A stretch of 64,000 bases of DNA from Enterococcus faecalis 13-SD-W-01 (GTDB lineage Bacteria; Bacillota; Bacilli; Lactobacillales; Enterococcaceae). The position numbers and the translations under genes were made by a program. This document shows, piece after piece, positions 28,693-37,923 of this stretch; the first letter of the stretch is position 1, and each line of letters opens with the position of its first letter. The notes below the pieces were generated by a model. That model was not told the DNA's origin, did not search any database, and saw only the letters and a program-made list of their open reading frames with translations. The stretch spans positions 157,013 through 221,012 of the forward strand of contig KE351679.1 in the NCBI GenBank assembly GCA_000415185.1, in the 5' to 3' direction.

Positions 28693-29502
28693 TCAATTGT
28701 ATAAGATAGTATCAGGGAATTCCCGGGGGGTTGTCAGGATATTTTCGCCGAAAGCATGTGTTCCGTTTTTGCCCTTAAAATCAGAACCGCCGAAACAAGA
28801 AAGCTGGTAGAACTCAAGCAGCTCTTGTACGATTTTTCTGTCTTTTTCCTGATGAGCTGGATGATACTTTTCGATTCCGTCGATCCCAAATGAAACAAGC
28901 TCCGGAATCAACTCGTAACTCTTAGTTTTTCCTGGATGCGCAACGACCGCCATCCCTCCGCCTAGTCGAATCGCTTCAATCGCTTCATAGACATCCGCAT
29001 AAACAAGTTCTGGCTTTTTATTTTTATACATCTTTTGTTCTAAATATGCCACCGCACGCTGCGGATAGCCGTTTTTCGTTAAAGTTTTGAATAGATGACG
29101 AGGATAAAGGACGGAAGCCTTTCCTGCATTTTCCCGAAGCGATACTTCGGAGATCCGATAGCCTTCCGATTGGATTATTTTTAGTTGCTGCAGTGTGTTT
29201 TTGGTTCGAGAACGGCGAACTGGTTCACACAATTGATGGACATAGGTTCGATTTTTGAGGTTATAACCAAGGATTCGAACCGGCTGTTTTCTTTTCGGGT
29301 CAAAAGCACTGATTTCAATGCCGTTGATCAAATTGATTGGGGAAGATGAAAAGATTTTTTGACTTTCTTCAAAGCTGGAAAATGTATCGTGGTCAACTAA
29401 GGCTAAATGATTCAATCTGTATTTCAATGCAAGAGAAAGTAATTCTTTTAGGGAAGAATCACTGTCGGAATAATAACTATGGACATGCAAATCAGCTTTC
29501 AT
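28693..29502 (-). CDS. PHP-domain phosphoesterase inside the phosphonate operon
   Basis: 269 residues. PHP metal-binding motifs are DLHVHSYYSDS (4-14), ALVDHDTF, GIEISA, VVAHPGKTKS and CFGGSDFKGKNG. Relatives include nucleotide and cyclic-phosphate phosphodiesterases (YciV/RNase AM, and PhnPP, which opens ribosyl cyclic phosphate in C-P lyase clusters). No C-P lyase genes are present here. Its place between the transporter and phnW, with gaps of 30 and 16 bp, suggests it handles an esterified phosphonate before PhnW, but that is inference. Confidence 0.8.
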   Translation of the reverse strand: MKADLHVHSYYSDSDSSLKELLSLALKYRLNHLALVDHDTFSSFEESQKIFSSSPINLINGIEISAFDPKRKQPVRILGYNLKNRTYVHQLCEPVRRSRTKNTLQQLKIIQSEGYRISEVSLRENAGKASVLYPRHLFKTLTKNGYPQRAVAYLEQKMYKNKKPELVYADVYEAIEAIRLGGGMAVVAHPGKTKSYELIPELVSFGIDGIEKYHPAHQEKDRKIVQELLEFYQLSCFGGSDFKGKNGTHAFGENILTTPREFPDTILYN

Positions 29503-29532
29503 CTTCTTCTCCTTTTAAACGAATCCGGTGCT

Positions 29533-30426
29533 TCAAGTTTTTGCGAGATATTTTCTTTTCAGCCCTATCGAAGTAAGCTCCAGCAAAACAACCACTGCTA
29601 AGATCATATAGACCAGAACGCCGATTTCACGAAAATCAAAGTAAAAATTACTTGCCATGATCAATTGAAATCCTAATCCCCCAGCACCAGCCGCAGCTCC
29701 TACTGCAATTGCATTGGTAAAATTGATTTCGAAACGAATGAATGTCCATGATAATAAAGCAGTTATACACGTTGGCAGCACACCCTGAAAAACGATTTGC
29801 CACCAGCTGGCTCCGCAAGCTGTCAATGCTTCGATCGTTCCAAAGTCGATTTCTTCGATACTTTCTGCATATACTTTAGTCAAATAAGCAATACTGTGAA
29901 AAGACATCCCGATAATCGCTGCATTTGCACCTAAACCAATCAGAATAGAGAAAATCATTACCCAAAGAATCGTTGGCACTGCGCGCACGAAAGACATAAA
30001 TGTTCGTATACTAGTCGAAACAGTCGGATGCCCTAAGTTTTGTGCTGAAAACAATCCCAAGAAAAGAGCTGTGATCGACCCTAAAATCGTCGTCAAAATC
30101 GCCAAACCGATTGTGGTTCCGAGAGCTTCGACTAAGGAAAAAAGCGAGCTTCTCCCTGACAGCTGCGGCTGAAAAAAAATCATCGACATCGTTGAAAAAA
30201 ATTGTTTCACGGCTTCTATTATCTTTATATTGCCGTAATCCATGGAAAGAAATGTATACAGAGAAATCAAGATCAATCCCGTAAAAAGCAGATAAGAAAC
30301 AATTCGTTCTTTCCGCCATAACCTTACTCTGATCCGATGACTATTTTTATGCCGTATAAGACTCGTTGACATTGATTCAAGCTCATTTAACGGCAGTTTT
30401 GATTCTTCCGACTGATAATCCAGCAT
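29533..30426 (-). CDS. phnE: Phosphonate ABC transporter permease (second PhnE)
   Basis: 297 residues with about six membrane helices. The ABC permease loop is EALTACGASWWQIVFQGVLPT, the coupling motif that contacts PhnC. The start is the ATG at 30426, which shares one base with the stop of the preceding permease (TGATG) and has GGAGGG upstream; a TTG at 30432 is rejected. It pairs with the other PhnE as a heterodimeric pore. It has a longer N-terminal cytoplasmic tail than its partner. Confidence 0.9.
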   Translation of the reverse strand: MLDYQSEESKLPLNELESMSTSLIRHKNSHRIRVRLWRKERIVSYLLFTGLILISLYTFLSMDYGNIKIIEAVKQFFSTMSMIFFQPQLSGRSSLFSLVEALGTTIGLAILTTILGSITALFLGLFSAQNLGHPTVSTSIRTFMSFVRAVPTILWVMIFSILIGLGANAAIIGMSFHSIAYLTKVYAESIEEIDFGTIEALTACGASWWQIVFQGVLPTCITALLSWTFIRFEINFTNAIAVGAAAGAGGLGFQLIMASNFYFDFREIGVLVYMILAVVVLLELTSIGLKRKYLAKT

Positions 30427-31217
30427 CAGCAAATCACCCTCCTGATTTTATTTGAAAAAACCTCTAAACTAATGACAACAATAACGATCAGCAATGTGAC
30501 CATCCCAGCAATGTCGTATTGAAAATTTTTGTAATAGAAGTCAAAAAGAAACCCAATCCCTGTCCCTGTCAAAATCCCCACTAACGTTGCATCCCGAATA
30601 TTGTTTTCAATCAAAAACAACAGCCAGCTCACAAGCTGATTGAAGCACATCGGCAAGATTCCTTGAAAAACGATTTGAATATAAGAAGCACCCAATGCAG
30701 ACATCGCTTCTACAACACTTCCAGCCACTTCATCGATCACTTCTGTAAAAGAGCGTGTCAAGTAACCAAATGTCGTAAAAGAAATCGCCAAGTATCCTGT
30801 AAATTCACTTTGTTTAAAACTCAACAAGAGAATCATCGCCCAGACAACAATTGGGATATTCCTGAAAAAACTTGCAAATCCTCGAATAGCTGTCTTGAGA
30901 AAAAAAGTATGTCCCGCAACATTGGAGCCGAGGATCGCAGCAATTAATGCAACTGCTGCTCCGCTCATCGTCGCCGTTACCGACAATAAAACCGTCTGGA
31001 GCAGACGTGAAAAAATCATCGGCAGAAAAGCCAGAGAATCCTCTGTCGGAATAAAATTCGTGAACAGCCAGATAAAGCTTTCTGGAACGGCAGACAGAGA
31101 AATCCCTGCCTGAAAACCAACACCTGCAGCAGTGAACCAATAAAGAACTGCTGCTGCAAAGAAAATTGCTGAGCTTCTATATTTTCGTTTTTTGAATATA
31201 TCCTGTGTTTTGCTCAT
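30426..31217 (-). CDS. phnE: Phosphonate ABC transporter permease (first PhnE)
   Basis: 263 residues with about six membrane helices and the coupling loop EAMSALGASYIQIVFQGILPM. Similarity to the downstream permease over this loop and the last helices shows an old duplication, as in many phn operons. It lies 9 bp after phnC and is coupled by a TGATG overlap to the second permease. Confidence 0.92.
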   Translation of the reverse strand: MSKTQDIFKKRKYRSSAIFFAAAVLYWFTAAGVGFQAGISLSAVPESFIWLFTNFIPTEDSLAFLPMIFSRLLQTVLLSVTATMSGAAVALIAAILGSNVAGHTFFLKTAIRGFASFFRNIPIVVWAMILLLSFKQSEFTGYLAISFTTFGYLTRSFTEVIDEVAGSVVEAMSALGASYIQIVFQGILPMCFNQLVSWLLFLIENNIRDATLVGILTGTGIGFLFDFYYKNFQYDIAGMVTLLIVIVVISLEVFSNKIRRVIC

Positions 31218-31226
31218 ACCTGCCTC

Positions 31227-31982
31227 CTAAACTAATAATTCATCTGAACGGTAAATATGGATCGCCGCGTCCTTTGTCAATTCATCGGGTGAGCCTTCAA
31301 AGATGATTTCTCCGCTATTTACACCAATGATCCGATCAGAATACTCGATCGCTGTTTCAATTTGGTGCAAGTTGACTAAACAAGAAATAGCCAATTCATC
31401 GGTTACTTTTCTCAAGTAATCCATGACTGTCTTTGCTGACTTAGGATCTAAAGAAGCGATGGGTTCATCACATAAAATCAGCTTTGGTTTTTGCATTAGC
31501 GCACGGGCAATACCGACACGTTGTTTTTGGCCTCCGCTTAATTCATCGCAACGGGAATAAGCAAATTCTGCAAGTCCGACTTTCTCGATCAATTCAAATG
31601 CGTATGTTTTTTCTTCTTCAGTATAGACACCCATTGTTCCTGCTAAGACAGATTTATAGCCTAAGCAGCCATGCAGGACATTTTCAATCACTGTCAAACG
31701 GCTGACAAGATTATAATGCTGAAAAATCATGCCGATTTCTCTTCTTTTTCGGCGTAATTCTCTGGGCTTTAATTTCGTCAAATCTTTCTGCTCAAATAAC
31801 ACAGATCCATTATCGACTGTAATAAGCTGATTGATGGCCCGAAGAATCGTTGACTTTCCTGCACCAGATGGACCAATGACAGAAACGAATTCTCCTTTGT
31901 CCATAGAAAAAGAAAGATCATTTAGTGCGCGTTTCCCATTAGTATATGTTTTTGAAATATTTTTGATTTCTAACAGCATCAT
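31227..31982 (-). CDS. phnC: Phosphonate ABC transporter ATP-binding protein
   Basis: 251 residues. Walker A GPSGAGKST, Q-loop GMIFQHYNLVSRLTVIENVL, ABC signature LSGGQKQRVGIARAL, Walker B LILCDEPIASLDP and switch His in LVNLHQIETA. It powers PhnD/PhnE uptake of phosphonates, probably 2-aminoethylphosphonate given the two catabolic enzymes downstream. It starts 13 bp after phnD. Confidence 0.95.
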   Translation of the reverse strand: MMLLEIKNISKTYTNGKRALNDLSFSMDKGEFVSVIGPSGAGKSTILRAINQLITVDNGSVLFEQKDLTKLKPRELRRKRREIGMIFQHYNLVSRLTVIENVLHGCLGYKSVLAGTMGVYTEEEKTYAFELIEKVGLAEFAYSRCDELSGGQKQRVGIARALMQKPKLILCDEPIASLDPKSAKTVMDYLRKVTDELAISCLVNLHQIETAIEYSDRIIGVNSGEIIFEGSPDELTKDAAIHIYRSDELLV

Positions 31983-31995
31983 TTCTCCCCTTCGC

Positions 31996-33024
31996 TTAAT
32001 TAGTCAGTTCGCGGATTTCATCGTAAAAGTCGTCACTGATTTCCAGATAACGTTCATTGCCTTCTTTGGTAAACATCCCGATGACTTCGGAATCGGATGG
32101 TGCAAAAATCTTTTCATTTTCTGCAGCAATATCAGATGTCATTGCTTCAATAATTTTTGTTAGCATTTCGTCTGTAAAGTTTTCCGTATTAGCAGCGATC
32201 GGGCCATTTAATACGGGTGTAGAAGAAATCACGCGAACTCTTGCCCCTCGATACGAATCAAAGGGTGCCTCAGCCTCTTGTTTCACTTCATAGACCACAC
32301 CTGGACGATTTGCTTCACCTTCAGCGACATCAAAGTATTGCGGCATGTTCATAAATGCTGCTACATCTGCATCACCTTTCAATAGATTGATGATCGAGCC
32401 TTGGTGGGAACCGCCAAATAGCACTTTGTCAAAGAATACATTATCCATCACTAAATCATTGGTGCCGTTAAGTCCAAAATGGGAAGAAATCTTGCTTTCT
32501 GGGACAGTGAAACCTGACGTAGAAGTATTTGAGACAAAAGAGATCGTCTGCCCTTCGATTGGATCGATCGTGTATCCTCCGTTTGTTTCATATTTTCTGC
32601 TGTCTTCTTCTCGCACAGCAAGGAAACTGTAATACAATGCATCATCCAACGTACCGTTGGGACCAGAGTTCGTCAAAATAGATTGTACATGTTTGTTTTT
32701 TCGGTTGGCCTCGATATAGCCTTCTGGACCCATATATGCAAGATCTACTTGGCCATTTGCGATGGATTCGACTACGACGTTATAATCAGTAGTCGTCACG
32801 ATCTCCACGTCTCGGCCAGTTGCTTCCTGGATGATTGCGCGTATTTCTTCTCGCGCACCTTCGAACTCTGAAGCTGATTCATTTGGGTAAAAAGCGACTT
32901 TGATGGGCCCGGTATTTTGGGCAGCATTTGTCTCTGTCTGATTCCCTGAGCGGCAGCCTGTCAAAACGAAGATACTTGCTACTAGTAATGTACGCATGAT
33001 TCGTCGAAAAAGTTTTTTATCCAT
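31996..33024 (-). CDS. phnD: Phosphonate-binding lipoprotein PhnD
   Basis: 342 residues. Signal peptide with lipobox VLTGC (Cys24), then a periplasmic-binding-protein type II fold with IKVAFYPNESASEFEG, VDLAYMGPEGYIEA and FVSNTSTSGFTVPESKI, the phosphonate-binding loops of the PhnD family. It is anchored outside the membrane and delivers substrate to PhnE. First gene of the seven-gene operon. No strong promoter was identified in the 200 bp upstream. Confidence 0.94.
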   Translation of the reverse strand: MDKKLFRRIMRTLLVASIFVLTGCRSGNQTETNAAQNTGPIKVAFYPNESASEFEGAREEIRAIIQEATGRDVEIVTTTDYNVVVESIANGQVDLAYMGPEGYIEANRKNKHVQSILTNSGPNGTLDDALYYSFLAVREEDSRKYETNGGYTIDPIEGQTISFVSNTSTSGFTVPESKISSHFGLNGTNDLVMDNVFFDKVLFGGSHQGSIINLLKGDADVAAFMNMPQYFDVAEGEANRPGVVYEVKQEAEAPFDSYRGARVRVISSTPVLNGPIAANTENFTDEMLTKIIEAMTSDIAAENEKIFAPSDSEVIGMFTKEGNERYLEISDDFYDEIRELTN

Positions 33025-33238
33025 AAAATAGTCGTGTTCTCCCTTTTATTATTTGTTACACTTTTCATTTTACGGATGGATTGTAAAGTTCTAATGGACA
33101 TCAAGCATAATTACAATAAAGTTTGTAAAAACTGCGTAAAAATCGCTTCTTTTATCTGTCAGCACAATAAGCTTTCAGCTCTTGTTTTTTCTTTTATTTA
33201 GAAAATGTATGTCTGCTGTTTCTTTATCAGATGTTTAC

Positions 33239-33274
33239 AAAAAGCCCTTGTATCAAGTGATACAAGGGCTTTTT
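33239..33274 (-). terminator. Strong orphan terminator behind a gene remnant
   Basis: AAAAAGCCCTTGTATCA and TGATACAAGGGCTTTTT form a 17-bp inverted repeat. On the minus strand it lies 21 bp after the stop of the gene remnant at 33296-33475, whose terminator it probably was. It also separates the remnant from phnD. No other gene lies in 33025-33238. Confidence 0.85.
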
Positions 33275-33295
33275 TTGTTTGTATACAGAAGTCCT

Positions 33296-33475
33296 TTATT
33301 CCACTACAATCGTGATGCGGAAAGAATTATCAATCATTCCAAGACCTCTCATTTCTGATCCTAACCCTACTGCGTAAGCAATAAATTCATAGATCCCTGG
33401 ATCATCAGGAGCTAAAAACGAAAGAACACCCGTCTGTTGGATTATTCGATTGGACTCAGCATCTCTATTTAGAGG
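33296..33475 (-). pseudogene. 3' remnant of a lost gene
   Basis: An open frame of 59 codons ends in TAA and reads like the C-terminus of a beta-rich extracellular domain (GVLSFLAPDDPGIYEFIAYA ... SFRITIVVE). It has an in-frame TAA immediately upstream and no start codon with a ribosome site. It is bracketed by the terminator of the ABC-2 permease operon (33488-33520) and its own former terminator (33239-33274). I infer deletion of the 5' part. The parent family is not recognised. Confidence 0.55.
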
Positions 33476-33487
33476 TTAAGCACACAG

Positions 33488-33520
33488 AAAAAGCCAGCAC
33501 TATTTTTGATAGCGCTGGCT
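33488..33520 (-). terminator. Intrinsic terminator after the ABC-2 exporter operon
   Basis: AGCCAGCACTAT and ATAGCGCTGGCT pair with one G-T wobble on the minus strand, followed by TTTTT, five bases after the permease stop. Confidence 0.85.
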
Positions 33521-33525
33521 GCTTT

Positions 33526-34668
33526 TTATTGAAAAACATTCAATTGCTTGTTCTTAGAGAATCCATAGGCTGAGATACCGAAAAATAATAGGACAAATCC
33601 TAATAGTAAAACAATATTCAAACCAATCGATGAAAAGCCTTGATTATTCTGTAATTTGGCTAAAGCATCAATGGCCCAGTATTGCGGCGTCACTTTGGCA
33701 ATCTGCTGCATAAAATCAGGCATGATTGCTAGTGGGATAAATCCGCCTGAAACAAGACTAGTCACAGTGAATAGAATCGCTTCAAGCGCTGACGCAACCC
33801 CTCTGTTTCTGGCACTAACTCCGATAGCAATCGACCACATGACCGCAACTAAGGAAAAGAAAAACAGGATAGTTATCAATTCAAATGCCGAAACACCCGT
33901 ATCAATGTTGAAGATCCAAGTCAAAGCTGCTGTAGTCAGCAAAATCTCAAAAATCATCGCAAACATCGCAAATGTTGCTGTACCGCTGAAATAAGCCGTT
34001 TTTGAAAGAGGGGTACTCATCAATCGATAGAAAATCCGATCGCTGCGTTCTTGCTGCAGATTTTTCGAGCCAAAATTCCCCGCTTGATACAAAAGCATCA
34101 TCATCAAGAAACCGACGATTTGGACCGTCAACATTTTTGAAGCATCTTTTTGATTATTTGTTTTATATTCCGTTTCGATCCGATTTTCTGATAGCTGTTC
34201 ATGGTCTGCTTTGGTAAATGTCTCGCCATAGATTCGTCGGACTTGGATACTATTCCCTAAAGACTGTTCGATCAATTGAAGAAGCTGTTGACTGACCTCC
34301 TCTCCTTGAATCGACTGGACTTGGATATGTTCTGAAGCTTGTTCTTCGATTGTTTCGCCAAAACCTTTATCTAGCGTAATCACACCGCTCATTGATTGGT
34401 TTGCCAAAGAACTTGAGACCTCTTCTTCTGTTTCTAAAGGAACCACCGTGACACGATGTCCTAAATATTCCGTAAACACTTTGCTGTAAGATGAATCGTC
34501 TTGATCCAGAAGCCCGATTCGCAAGGAGTTTGCTGTTCCTGCATCATTATAAGCAAACAGGTACAGAAAAATACTCAAGAAAGGAATACCTAAAAGAAAC
34601 AAGACTTGGATAGGTTTACTGATCCATAATCGAAATCGATGTTTGATGATCCAAAAAAAGTCTTTCAT
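33526..34668 (-). CDS. ABC-2 type exporter permease (downstream subunit)
   Basis: 380 residues. One N-terminal membrane helix (about 20-40), a large extracytoplasmic region (about 50-180) and five or six helices at the C-terminus, including ASALEAILFTVTSLVSGGFIPLAIMPDF. This is the ABC2_membrane_3 layout of exporters for antimicrobial peptides or lipids. It starts 1 bp after its sister permease and the ATPase is upstream. A LiaRS-like pair is adjacent, so a role in envelope defence is plausible but not proven. Confidence 0.85.
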   Translation of the reverse strand: MKDFFWIIKHRFRLWISKPIQVLFLLGIPFLSIFLYLFAYNDAGTANSLRIGLLDQDDSSYSKVFTEYLGHRVTVVPLETEEEVSSSLANQSMSGVITLDKGFGETIEEQASEHIQVQSIQGEEVSQQLLQLIEQSLGNSIQVRRIYGETFTKADHEQLSENRIETEYKTNNQKDASKMLTVQIVGFLMMMLLYQAGNFGSKNLQQERSDRIFYRLMSTPLSKTAYFSGTATFAMFAMIFEILLTTAALTWIFNIDTGVSAFELITILFFFSLVAVMWSIAIGVSARNRGVASALEAILFTVTSLVSGGFIPLAIMPDFMQQIAKVTPQYWAIDALAKLQNNQGFSSIGLNIVLLLGFVLLFFGISAYGFSKNKQLNVFQ

Positions 34669-34669
34669 T

Positions 34670-35755
34670 TTAGAATACCTCCCTTTTGTTCAATATCAAT
34701 GAAGCTGCCGAAAACAAGATGACAACTAATGCAAGGTTTGCTGCAATCGGCCACCACGTCAGCTCGTTTGTCGTCCATAAAGCATTTTGCAGTGCTGTAA
34801 TCACCCAACCAAGAGGCGAAAAATTGGTCATCCAATTTGGTACTGGAAAATAGGCACCTCCGAAAAATGCGAATATCTGAATCAAGATCTGCATCAAACC
34901 AGAGCCCAGCGCTCCATTTCCTACACTGTCAAAGAAGAAGCCGAGTGTCAAAAACAAGGCCATCAATGACGACAGCATCAAGAAAGAAAACGGCAGTTCA
35001 TTTCCCCAAGGCGCATTGAATAACACGCCCGTAATCAGCATCAATACGGTCACGATTACTAATCCAACAATCAAATGTCCTAAAAATGTCCCGTTGATCA
35101 GCATTTGTCTGCTGATGGGTGATTGCAGTTCTCTTGCTACTGTACCCGTACGCGCATTTCGGCTCCGTCCGAACATATCTAAGCCTATCTCGCCAACATA
35201 CAAAATAAACAGCCCCATCATCGCGATGGCAAAATATTGGAAAGATGTTGGTAATTGGCGCACTTGTGCTGTACTGATCGTTAGCTCTTCTGACAAGTCA
35301 GGTAAAGGTACTTGCAATTGTTGCAGCGCATCGTGAGTTAAAGCGCTTTGATAAAGCTGATAATGATCGGAAAAAGCTTCAAGATAGGTGCGCAGGATCG
35401 TCATTTGGATAGAATCCAGCTGGTTCACTGTGACATCGACTTTTTTATCGATGTCTATCATGACACTGTTGTCATCAAGTTCTGTTTTCTTTTCTTTTGT
35501 TTCTTCAAATTGGATATAATCGTCCTTTATCGTGCCAAAAGTCTCAGCAAAATTTTTCCCTAAATCAGAATCCGAATGCATAAAGTATACATGAATCGGT
35601 TCGATCTTGTCGGCTGCTTCTGTCTGAAAGGACTCCTGGTTTTGTAAGATTGTCCCTAAAATCATCATCATCAATACAGGAAATGCCAAGAAATATAGAT
35701 AATTCGAGCGTTCCCGCAAACTTTGTTTCAATATACGTAAGATAATCACTTTCAT
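34670..35755 (-). CDS. ABC-2 type exporter permease (upstream subunit)
   Basis: 361 residues with the same topology as its neighbour: one N-terminal helix, an extracytoplasmic domain and a C-terminal bundle with FSPLGWVITALQNALW, the usual ABC-2 end block. The two permeases would form a heterodimer. The start is chosen at the ATG of 35755, correctly spaced from AGGTGG; in-frame starts at 35758 and 35764 are too close to that site. Confidence 0.83.
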   Translation of the reverse strand: MKVIILRILKQSLRERSNYLYFLAFPVLMMMILGTILQNQESFQTEAADKIEPIHVYFMHSDSDLGKNFAETFGTIKDDYIQFEETKEKKTELDDNSVMIDIDKKVDVTVNQLDSIQMTILRTYLEAFSDHYQLYQSALTHDALQQLQVPLPDLSEELTISTAQVRQLPTSFQYFAIAMMGLFILYVGEIGLDMFGRSRNARTGTVARELQSPISRQMLINGTFLGHLIVGLVIVTVLMLITGVLFNAPWGNELPFSFLMLSSLMALFLTLGFFFDSVGNGALGSGLMQILIQIFAFFGGAYFPVPNWMTNFSPLGWVITALQNALWTTNELTWWPIAANLALVVILFSAASLILNKREVF

Positions 35756-35764
35756 CATGTCCAC

Positions 35765-36706
35765 CTACTTATCTCTGAGCGTGCGGCCAGTCAGATTCAA
35801 GAATACTGTTTCCAGATTGATTTGCTGCTGTTCGATACTTTCGACAATCACTTTTTGTGCTAATAATACTTCTAATACTTGGTTCAGTACGTTGTTTTCC
35901 ACGTTGGCTGTGATCATCAGCTGGTTTTCGTCTAGGACGATTTGTTTCACGCCGATGATCGTCCGAAGATGTTCCGGCCTTAATGCATCAGGGTTTACAA
36001 GTTGGATCAAGATATTTTTTTGATCAGTAATCAAGCTGACTAATTCATTTTCAGACCCTTGTGCAATCACTTTTCCATGATCGATAATAACGATGGTATC
36101 AGCTAAACGCTCGACTTCTTCCATGTAATGGCTTGTATAAATGACTGTAGTGCCGTTTTCTCTCATTTGTTCGATCGTTTCCAAAATGTAATTTCTAGAT
36201 TGCGGATCAATACCAACAGTTGGCTCATCCATGATCACCAGCTCTGGAGAATGGACAATGGCCATAGCGATATTCAACCGCCGCTGCATCCCGCCAGAAA
36301 ATGTATCTGGTTTATCTTTTTCACGGTCTTTCAAACCAACTGCTTCAAGCGCTCGGTCAACAGCTTGATTCAATTCCTTGCCTCTTAGACCGTATAATCC
36401 GCCGAAGAAAGCCACGTTTTCACGAGCTGTTAAATCAAAATACAGCGCAAGTTCTTGAGGGACCACCCCAATATGTTTTCGCATTTTCCTATTTTGTTCG
36501 CTAACTGTTTCACCAAAAACCTTGATTGTCCCTTTAGAAATACGCAATAAACCTGTGATCATATTGATCAATGTTGATTTACCAGCACCATTTGGACCTA
36601 AAAGGCCTAAAATCTCTCCTTCTTTTACAGAAAAGTCCACATCATCCACAACGAATTTCTGATCGAATTTTTTCGATACATTCGTGATTTCAACTATATT
36701 GTTCAT
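35765..36706 (-). CDS. ABC-2 exporter ATP-binding protein
   Basis: 313 residues. Walker A GLLGPNGAGKST, Q-loop GVVPQELALYFDLTARENV, signature FSGGMQRRLNIAMAI, Walker B LVIMDEPTVGIDP and the switch His in VIYTSHYMEEVE. A C-terminal extension of about 80 residues is typical of drug and lantibiotic exporters. The ATG at 36706 has GGAG nine bases upstream. The gene lies behind the terminator of the sensor-kinase gene and is followed within 10 bp by the permeases. Confidence 0.92.
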   Translation of the reverse strand: MNNIVEITNVSKKFDQKFVVDDVDFSVKEGEILGLLGPNGAGKSTLINMITGLLRISKGTIKVFGETVSEQNRKMRKHIGVVPQELALYFDLTARENVAFFGGLYGLRGKELNQAVDRALEAVGLKDREKDKPDTFSGGMQRRLNIAMAIVHSPELVIMDEPTVGIDPQSRNYILETIEQMRENGTTVIYTSHYMEEVERLADTIVIIDHGKVIAQGSENELVSLITDQKNILIQLVNPDALRPEHLRTIIGVKQIVLDENQLMITANVENNVLNQVLEVLLAQKVIVESIEQQQINLETVFLNLTGRTLRDK

Positions 36707-36740
36707 TGTTCGCAACTCCTTTCATGCTTCTAGTATATAA

Positions 36741-36775
36741 AAAAGCGAGAAAGGCCAATAGTGGACTTTCTCACT
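36741..36775 (-). terminator. Terminator between the sensor kinase gene and the exporter operon
   Basis: On the minus strand GTGAGAAAG pairs with CTTTCTCGC (one wobble) and is followed by TTTTTT. The exporter genes lie only 35 bp further on, so they depend on read-through or on a promoter inside this short gap. Confidence 0.7.
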
Positions 36776-36777
36776 TC

Positions 36778-37923
36778 TTACACATGAGATTTCTCATGTT
36801 TTTTATCTAACGGCAGGATCGTGGTGACTTTAAAACCATCTGTTCCGTCAAACAAGACGTTTCCGCCAAGTTCGGCTACACGCTCTTCCATTCCCAGCAT
36901 GCCCAATCCTGGATGGAAGTATGGATCGCTTTTGCCATTGTTATGGATAGTAAAGCGAATGATTTTATGATAGACCTTCAACTCGATATCTACTTTTGTC
37001 GCTTCAGCGTATTTCAGCGTATTCGTCAACGTCTCTTTCAGATTTCCTGCTATCACTTGCCAATGCGTCAGGTCCAGACGTTGGAGATCACCTCCATATA
37101 AAAAGATTGTATCGATCCCATAACTTTCTTTGAACTCCGCCAATTCTTTTTGAAGTTTTTTTATATTCAAGGTTTCTTTTGGTGCAGCTTCACTTCGCAG
37201 CATATTTCGGATTTCTTCGATTCCCTGACGGTTGATGTCGATGGCTTTTTGAAGAAGCTGTTCTGCTTTTTCCGGATCTTTTGTGTATAGAGTCTTGGCA
37301 GCTTCCATTTGGATCAATCCGCCTGTCAGCTGGTGGCCCAAGTGATCGTGGATCAAATTTGTCAGCCTTTGTTTCTCTGATAAAATCAATGCTTCTTCGC
37401 GGATTTGCTGGTTCGTAAAGCGTTGATGATATGATTGGCTCAATCGATCTTTTTCACTGCGAAACTGATCCGAATCATTCCGCGACTTTTCAGCTACGTA
37501 ATGGAGATTATTCATAAAACCATAACTCAGCAGACTCAAAATGGAAAACAAACTAAAAATAATACTATCTGTTGCCGTGCGGAAAATCACGAATGCTCCC
37601 GACAAAAAAAGAAGAGAGACAAGCCCCATCACTAAATAATGTTTTTTATAGTTAAAGACCGTAGAAATATTCAGTAAACTCAAAACGATTAGATAAAAGA
37701 AAAAAGCGCTCTGTGTCAGACCAAAAATGACCGCTGCAAGCATACCAACGGCGCTCCCACATTTGAAATGCGGCAGCGAGACCCAGATGAACTGGCAAGA
37801 AAGCCATAGCAGCAAACACAGGATGCTGAGATTCGTATGTACTTTGTTTGTATCATTTAAAAGAAAAAAGGCAATCAATCCACCTGCTGAAACTACGCTG
37901 TAACTTAACTGAAAATCTTTCAC
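36778..37923 (-). CDS. LiaS/DesK-type sensor histidine kinase
   Basis: 381 residues. Five or six N-terminal membrane helices with almost no extracytoplasmic loop (to about residue 140) are followed by a coiled coil, a HisKA_3 domain with the phospho-acceptor in LTNLIHDHLGHQLTGGLIQME and a HATPase (NLKETLTNTLKYAEAT, GLGMLGMEERVAELGG). This intramembrane-sensing layout is typical of kinases beside ABC exporters that respond to cell-envelope drugs. The start is a GTG directly after the TAG of the regulator gene. Confidence 0.88.
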   Translation of the reverse strand: MKDFQLSYSVVSAGGLIAFFLLNDTNKVHTNLSILCLLLWLSCQFIWVSLPHFKCGSAVGMLAAVIFGLTQSAFFFYLIVLSLLNISTVFNYKKHYLVMGLVSLLFLSGAFVIFRTATDSIIFSLFSILSLLSYGFMNNLHYVAEKSRNDSDQFRSEKDRLSQSYHQRFTNQQIREEALILSEKQRLTNLIHDHLGHQLTGGLIQMEAAKTLYTKDPEKAEQLLQKAIDINRQGIEEIRNMLRSEAAPKETLNIKKLQKELAEFKESYGIDTIFLYGGDLQRLDLTHWQVIAGNLKETLTNTLKYAEATKVDIELKVYHKIIRFTIHNNGKSDPYFHPGLGMLGMEERVAELGGNVLFDGTDGFKVTTILPLDKKHEKSHV

